The notes beneath the pieces are model-generated. The model was not told where the DNA came from. It made no database searches and was given only the letters and a program-made list of their open reading frames with translations. Below, in pieces: positions 61,678 to 64,000 of a DNA stretch of 64,000 nucleotides (the stretch's first letter is position 1; each line of letters begins with the position of its first letter). Origin of the DNA: Amorphochlora amoebiformis (lineage: Eukaryota; Cercozoa; Chlorarachniophyceae). Made by a program: the position numbers and the translations under genes. Location: positions 248,001 through 312,000 of the forward strand of contig BAAHQB010000003.1 of NCBI GenBank assembly GCA_054601695.1. Direction: 5' to 3'.

Positions 61678-61732
61678 ACATGTATACTTTCCGTAATATG
61701 CACGTGTATATATTATATATATATATATACAC

Positions 61733-61774
<42 letters not shown>

Positions 61775-62193
61775 TTTCAATATATATGTGTATACATGTA
61801 ACGCGCAATTTATCCACTGAAGCATGCTTAAAACGCAATTATTTTACGTGCATATAACATCCTTATCTTGATTCCTAGAACCGCTACATAGAATTCTCGA
61901 ATAAACAAAAAATTGTATTAATTGCTTTATTGCGCAGCTGCTTGGAGATATGGGAGTTGAAACAAATGTCAAAAACTCACGCAAACCGTCGAATGAAGCC
62001 TTTCAATCTGACACACAAGTACACGACCAGGATTAGGGTTTTCGTCAGGGTCATAGTTAGATTCAAAGGTTAGGACTAAGGATAGTACTATTTTTCGGGT
62101 TTGGGTTAGGAGAATTCTTTTGGTTGACGTTCGGGTTATATATTAGGTGTATAACTACGTAAATATGCATGTATTTATAAGTATATATATATA

Positions 62194-62240
<47 letters not shown>

Positions 62241-62333
62241 TATATGTGAACACACGTATTCTCTATTTATATAGTTATATACACATATGAGTTTATATAT
62301 CTATGTATATATATCTATATATATATATATATA

Positions 62334-62401
<68 letters not shown>

Positions 62402-62738
62402 TTATATATATATAGTCTATATATATATATATATATATTGTATATGTATATATATAGTTACATATATGTGGAAGTATCTTATATTACATCTTCTCCAGAC
62501 TCACAAGAAAATTTCAAGTCTCCTTGACAACCTCTTGAATGATAGGTGTGTGGCACAATCATAAATATGTAATCATACTATATATATTTACGTATATGTA
62601 CATATGTATGTTCAAAATATACATGTATACAAATCAGATACATAAAAATACACACAAGTAGATACACATGTAAACACACACACACACATCTTTATACACG
62701 AGTGTTTGGTTTTGTATTTGTACACATAAATATATACG

Positions 62739-62782
<44 letters not shown>

Positions 62783-63234
62783 ATAAATACACGCATTTTT
62801 ATATATATTTATATATATATATATGTATATTTGTACATTATTATTATTATTATTATCATATATTATATATATGTATATATATATATGTATATATTATATA
62901 TATATTTAGGTAATATATATGTATATATATATGCATATATATATATATTCGTTTCATTAACATACATATTGTACAATATACGTAATATATATATATATAT
63001 ATAGATATATATATGTATATATATATATTATGTATATGTGTATATATTCTTATTAATAAGTTTTATATGCATGTGTTAATCATACTCACCATCACACCCA
63101 CTCGCGCAAACACACACACACACACATGTATATGTACATGATTTACAAACATATATAAACATATATATATATAATATATATATATAAAATATATATATAT
63201 ATATATATATGTATTTATATATTATATATAATAT

Positions 63235-63279
<45 letters not shown>

Positions 63280-63368
63280 TATACATATGTATACATATCT
63301 ATATACATCTAGATTTATGTACGCATAAGCACATGCACAAAACACAATATTTATTATGTACATATTAA

Positions 63369-63420
<52 letters not shown>

Positions 63421-63805
63421 TATACACACACATACATATATACATATGTAAATATTTTACGTACTAACATTTTTTAAACGAATGTGCGTACATGTACTCT
63501 TAAAACCTGTACCTATCTATACGCAAATATATGAGAACATTATGATTTGCGTATACATATATGTTACATTAACTTATTTATACATAGCACTCTCTAAGTT
63601 AACCTTTAATCTTTCACAATTTGAAATCTGAATGCTTATTCTAATCTCCCTCACCAACTTCAAATGCGCATTTATTTACCTCAGCGTCGGCGGTGCATTC
63701 CAAAGCGCGCGTCAACAGGTAAAATTAACCCTGGGTATAACCAAAATGTCTCTAATTGAGTCTTATTACTTAGGCTGATAGTTCGCTTGAGACCAAGCTG
63801 CATAG
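60413..63805 (+). CDS. Unrecognised coiled-coil-like protein, partial (7 exons found, continues past the right edge)
   Basis: Exons 60413-60461, 61150-61225, 61879-61914, 61938-62018, 62499-62545, 63685-63718 and 63774-63805 join in phase with GT/AG borders. The encoded pieces are [96 protein letters not shown] and [10 protein letters not shown]. The product is hydrophilic with helix-forming stretches. I do not recognise the family. The 5' exon is missing (the first exon found starts inside a codon), although an in-frame ATG at 60443 could serve as a start. The intron 61915-61937 is only 23 bases, which is very short, so the two exons around it may be read differently. Confidence 0.6.
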
Positions 63806-64000
63806 GTTTAGGGTTAGGGTGATACATTTCACTTTGCACTAAGGGATAGTAAAGAGTAGGTTTAGAATTTAACCATTTCTATATGATTGCTCATTCTACT
63901 GGGTTAGGGTAATATTTAAATTGGTGCTGACCTGAGAGTTGGAATTTTCGAACTTATTATTTGAGTATATTACCGAACTTAGTTTTTCCGTAAATTGAAT

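Overview
This is a eukaryotic nuclear window from a microbial eukaryote, probably a protist or alga (inference). It has seven protein genes with GT-AG introns, standard-code stops (TAA, TAG and TGA are all used) and TTAGGG-type repeats. About 10% of the window is coding. Most of the rest is intron made of (TA)n, (CA)n, (CG)n, (CT)n and telomere-like repeats. The lineage cannot be fixed from the sequence. I joined exons by hand using three criteria: splice dinucleotides, reading phase, and family motifs running across the joins.

Layout. (1) 0.25-2.93 kb, minus: short-chain dehydrogenase of the 3-ketoacyl-CoA reductase/17-beta-HSD12 type, running off the left edge. (2) 4.19-7.95 kb, plus: HMG-box protein with a TRAF-like Cys/His finger, 4 exons, 561 aa. 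(3) 9.18-32.71 kb, minus: aldo/keto reductase in 24 small exons, 495 aa, spread over 23.5 kb; its introns hold interstitial telomere-like arrays, a 0.75 kb (CG)n tract and a 0.66 kb CT/GA tract. (4) 32.79-40.70 kb, plus: PP2A B'' regulatory subunit of the PPP2R3C/TON2 type, 18 exons, 489 aa, head-to-head with gene 3 across 72 bp. (5) 41.63-42.04 kb, minus: unknown 102-aa protein with ordinary 50-60 bp introns. (6) 45.11-59.88 kb, plus: ankyrin-repeat protein, 15 exons, 379 aa. (7) 60.41-63.81 kb, plus: seven exons of an unrecognised, probably coiled-coil protein that continues past the right edge. The genes have housekeeping-type functions and do not form one pathway.

Most unusual feature. 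In at least ten introns, the last part of an exon together with its 5' splice site and the start of the intron has been copied one to six times into the downstream intron, with (TA)n between copies. Fewer cases copy the acceptor side upstream. I call these exon-edge satellites. Four intronic copies of a family with a tRNA-like head (probable SINE) and a TACCGGG-type internal repeat are also present. Almost all long open frames reading [24 protein letters not shown] or LGLGLG are repeat artefacts and are not annotated as genes.
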